The translations under genes were made by a program, and so were the position numbers. The notes beneath the pieces are model-generated. The model ran no database searches. It was not told the origin of the DNA and saw only the letters and a list, made by a program, of their open reading frames with translations. A DNA stretch of 16,592 nt from Chloroflexota bacterium (lineage in GTDB: Bacteria; Chloroflexota; Anaerolineae; B4-G1), in contig DSAR01000533.1 of NCBI GenBank assembly GCA_011046405.1, positions 1-16,592 of the forward strand, read 5' to 3'. Shown here piece after piece: positions 14,362-16,592 of the stretch (its first letter is position 1; the number at the start of each line of letters is the position of its first letter).

Positions 14362-14733
14362 ATGAGCAAACACATTCTAATTGTCGATGATGAGGTCTCG
14401 TTAGCCTTTTTCCTTAGAGAGAACCTGATCGTATTGAACAATCAATATGAGGTGGATATGGCCCATTCGGGCAAGGAGGCTTTGGAGAAGCTGATATGGC
14501 AACCGTTTGATTTACTCATTACAGACCTGCGGATGCCCGACGTCGATGGCCTGACGCTGATCGAAGAAGTCCAGGCTCGGTATCCTCACGTGCGGACGAT
14601 TTTAATGACCGCTTATGGCGATACGCTGAACGAGGCGGCGCTCCGTAGTTCTGGCGTGAACCATTACATTGCCAAGCCGTTTCAGATGGAGGACATGCTC
14701 GACATCGTGCACGAGGCGCTGACCGGGGAGTGA
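14362..14733 (+). CDS. Stand-alone receiver (single-domain response regulator)
   Basis: 123 residues, one receiver domain: acidic pair D9/D10, phospho-acceptor D55 in ITDLRMPDVDG, T83 and K105 in AKPF. No output domain. I chose ATG 14362 rather than an earlier in-frame start because GGGGCGAAATAAG gives a ribosome site at suitable spacing and MSKHILIVDDE is the normal receiver N-terminus. The stop lies 2 bases from the stop of the convergent sugar transferase. No kinase is next to it, so its partner is unknown. It differs from the receiver at 643-1029 in sequence and probably in job. Confidence 0.95.
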   Translation: MSKHILIVDDEVSLAFFLRENLIVLNNQYEVDMAHSGKEALEKLIWQPFDLLITDLRMPDVDGLTLIEEVQARYPHVRTILMTAYGDTLNEAALRSSGVNHYIAKPFQMEDMLDIVHEALTGE

Positions 14734-14735
14734 TT

Positions 14736-16160
14736 TCAGTAAGCGCCGTTCCCGAGGAGCAACTGGGGTGCGGTGCGGAGGATGATCTTCAAATCAAGCC
14801 AGACGGACCAGTTTTCGATGTAGTAGATGTCGAGCAATACGCCTTCACCGAAGGTAAGCTCGCTCCGCCCGCTGACCTGCCACAGACCGGTCAAGCCAGG
14901 CCGTACCTCCAGGCGTCGTTTGTGCCATTCCAGGTAGCTTTCTACCTCGCAGGGCAGAGCGGGGCGGGGGCCTACCAGACTCATCTCCCCTCGCAATATG
15001 TTCCACAGCTGGGGGAGTTCGTCGAGGCTGCTTCGTCGCAGGATTTTACCGACCCTGGTTAAGCGTGGATCATGGTGTATCTTGAAGAGGGGGCCATCTG
15101 CCTCGTTCTGGTTGCGTAATTTGTCCACTTCTTCTTCCGCGCCCTCGTGCATAGAGCGGAATTTGTATATCTCGAACAGTTTTCCCCGGGCGCCGACGCG
15201 CGTTTGCCGGAAAAAGATCGGGCCTGGAGAATCGATCTTGATCACCAGGGCGATCAAAATCCACAGAGGCGCTCCCAATAAGAGCCCGGTCACGGCAACA
15301 GTGACGTCGAGCGCCCGCTTGATCATCAGGTTCGACTTTCTAAATCCCACTTCTCGCACGCCGATCAGGGGCAGGCCTCCTAAATCGTCCACGTCTACCT
15401 GGCTGAGGCTCATCTGAAAAAGATCGGGCACGATGCGCGCGCCGACCTCACGCCGCTGGCATTCTCGTACGATGGCCATAATTTTGCGATGGTACATCCA
15501 GGGCAAGGTGACGATGACCTCGTCCACCGAGGCCTCTTCGATCAATTGAGGCAGGTTGTTCAGGGCGCCCAGCGCCTTGAAGCGCCCGATGTCGCTCTCC
15601 CCCTTTTGTGGATTGTCGTCCACGAAGCCTACGATCTGATACCCGAACTCCGGTCGAGCGACGATGGTGCGCATGACGGTGCGCCCCACCTCGCCGGCGC
15701 CCACGATGATCACCCGGGCGACGCCAATGCCACGTGTGCGCAACCAGCCGACGACAGCGTTTTGCAGGATGCGGGCGATGCTCAGCAGGACGATGACGAT
15801 CAATCCGGCCTGCAGGAAGAGCGCCCGCGAGTACTGCAAGGGTTGAAAGATGTCCAGGAAAAACGTCAGTGCAAAAAGGATCACGATCGATTTGGCTGCT
15901 GCGTTGATGATGCTGTACACCTGATCCAGCCAGGATCTCCCGCGCCAGTTTTGGTAGACCTGGTCGATTTGGAAAGCTAACAGCATCGATCCCAGGAAAA
16001 AGAGAATGAAAGGGACGTAGGCGGATAGGGGGTGGTCGTAATCGACGTCCCGGAACCAGCGCAATGTGTAGCGCATCCAATAGGCCAGGATCATACTCGC
16101 AACGATCAACACGCTGTCAGAGACAAACACCCACCATGGGGCGTGATGTCGACGCTTCAT
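14736..16160 (-). CDS. Polyprenyl-phosphate sugar-phosphate transferase (WcaJ/WbaP-type initiating enzyme)
   Basis: 474 residues. Four or five N-terminal transmembrane helices (about 10-30, 48-65, 88-103, 115-130) precede a nucleotide-binding-fold domain starting at VIIVGAGEVGR (about 150-160). The catalytic bacterial sugar transferase domain starts at KRALDV (281). Its hallmarks are complete: SPGPIFFRQ, YKFRSMH, the catalytic pair D380-E381 in LDELPQLWNILRGE, MSLVGPRP, PGLTGLWQVSGR and DIYYIENWS. The enzyme transfers a sugar phosphate from a nucleotide sugar to undecaprenyl phosphate in the inner membrane, the first step of an exopolysaccharide or capsule repeat unit. Which sugar cannot be told from the sequence. 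ATG 16160 overlaps the glycosyltransferase stop by 1 base (TGATG), with GAGAGGATGG as a ribosome site inside that gene. Confidence 0.97.
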   Translation of the reverse strand: MKRRHHAPWWVFVSDSVLIVASMILAYWMRYTLRWFRDVDYDHPLSAYVPFILFFLGSMLLAFQIDQVYQNWRGRSWLDQVYSIINAAAKSIVILFALTFFLDIFQPLQYSRALFLQAGLIVIVLLSIARILQNAVVGWLRTRGIGVARVIIVGAGEVGRTVMRTIVARPEFGYQIVGFVDDNPQKGESDIGRFKALGALNNLPQLIEEASVDEVIVTLPWMYHRKIMAIVRECQRREVGARIVPDLFQMSLSQVDVDDLGGLPLIGVREVGFRKSNLMIKRALDVTVAVTGLLLGAPLWILIALVIKIDSPGPIFFRQTRVGARGKLFEIYKFRSMHEGAEEEVDKLRNQNEADGPLFKIHHDPRLTRVGKILRRSSLDELPQLWNILRGEMSLVGPRPALPCEVESYLEWHKRRLEVRPGLTGLWQVSGRSELTFGEGVLLDIYYIENWSVWLDLKIILRTAPQLLLGNGAY

Positions 16161-16592
16161 CAGTTGTCCATCCTCTCGCCGAGATTCTCTAGCGCGCGAC
16201 GGTAGACGTTGGCGGTCTTTCGGGCCGTGTGCGACCAGTGGAACTGGCGGGCGTGAATCGGGCCCCGTCCCCGCAAGTCGAGTTGTAAGGCCGCGTCGCC
16301 CAGCAAGCGCTCGAGTCCGTTCGCCAGGGCGTCTACGTCGTACGGATCGACCAGCACCGCCGCGTCGCCGGCGGCTTCGGGCAGCGAGGAGACGTTGGAG
16401 GTCAGCACCGGTGCGCCACAGGCCTGCGCCTCTAGCACAGGAAGTCCGAATCCTTCGTATACTGAGGGATAGGCCACGATCGACGCCGCGTTATACCAGA
16501 GCGGAAGCTCGTCGGTCGCCACGTACCCTGGGCATATCACCTTATCCTCCAGGTCCAACGACTCGACGCGGGAAAATACCTCATCGTAGAGC
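16160..16592 (-). CDS. GT4-family glycosyltransferase, C-terminal part, partial at the right edge
   Basis: 144 codons, with the 5' end beyond the window; the frame stays open to base 16592 (upstream residues LYDEVFSRVESLDLEDK). The C-terminal Rossmann domain of GT-B enzymes is clear: VICPGYV, LPLWYNAASIVAYPSVYEGF, and the E-x7-E nucleotide-sugar motif EGFGLPVLE, then EAQACGAPVL and EAAGDAAVLVDP. It probably adds a later sugar to the lipid-linked repeat unit that the downstream initiating transferase begins. The one-base stop/start overlap supports joint translation. An earlier internal TTG (16558) is not a credible start because coding sequence continues upstream. Confidence 0.95.
   Translation of the reverse strand, partial: LYDEVFSRVESLDLEDKVICPGYVATDELPLWYNAASIVAYPSVYEGFGLPVLEAQACGAPVLTSNVSSLPEAAGDAAVLVDPYDVDALANGLERLLGDAALQLDLRGRGPIHARQFHWSHTARKTANVYRRALENLGERMDN

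Overview
The window looks like chromosomal DNA of a free-living bacterium. The gene families (BMP-type nucleoside ABC transporter, very large TolB-like propeller lipoprotein, tightly packed kinase and receiver genes, YD-repeat debris) and the moderate GC content would fit a Chloroflexota genome such as Anaerolineae. This is inference: no rRNA or marker gene is present to fix the taxonomy.

Layout, left to right. (1) 1-3320, minus strand: a signalling operon of a dCACHE/HAMP/PAS sensor histidine kinase, a stand-alone receiver, and a receiver-GAF protein that runs off the left edge. The three cistrons overlap at their stop and start codons. (2) 3321-4613: about 1.3 kb without an intact protein gene. 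It holds a decayed YD-repeat (RHS) remnant, three GGATT/AATCC palindromes, two terminator hairpins, one tRNA-Lys(CTT) with a near-perfect sigma-70 promoter, a 105-bp dispersed repeat and a 120-bp MITE with 19-bp terminal inverted repeats. (3) 4614-12800, minus strand: a BMP-family ABC importer in the order substrate-binding lipoprotein, permease, permease, double ATPase, followed at 9 bp by a 1024-residue TolB-like beta-propeller lipoprotein. The second permease carries a single-base frameshift at a C4 run (9510-9513). A terminator hairpin and a diverged repeat copy separate the binding protein from the permeases. (4) 12801-14361: a third copy of the 105-bp repeat, a 14-bp perfect inverted repeat, and a Yip1-family membrane protein. 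(5) 14362-16592: a small receiver-only regulator on the plus strand, converging after 2 bp on a polyprenyl-phosphate sugar-phosphate transferase, which overlaps by 1 bp with a GT4 glycosyltransferase running off the right edge (cell-surface polysaccharide locus).

How the genes work together. Receptor-type signalling (left) and surface polysaccharide synthesis (right) flank a nucleoside-type uptake operon. Nearly identical direct copies of the 105-bp repeat lie at 4378-4482 and 12998-13102 and bracket the whole transporter/propeller block. The most unusual features are non-coding: the repeat family, the MITE whose apparent target duplication includes the stop codon of the propeller gene, and the compact transcription unit around the tRNA. 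I do not see a defence system, CRISPR array, prophage or integron, and I do not claim a new system from this sequence alone.
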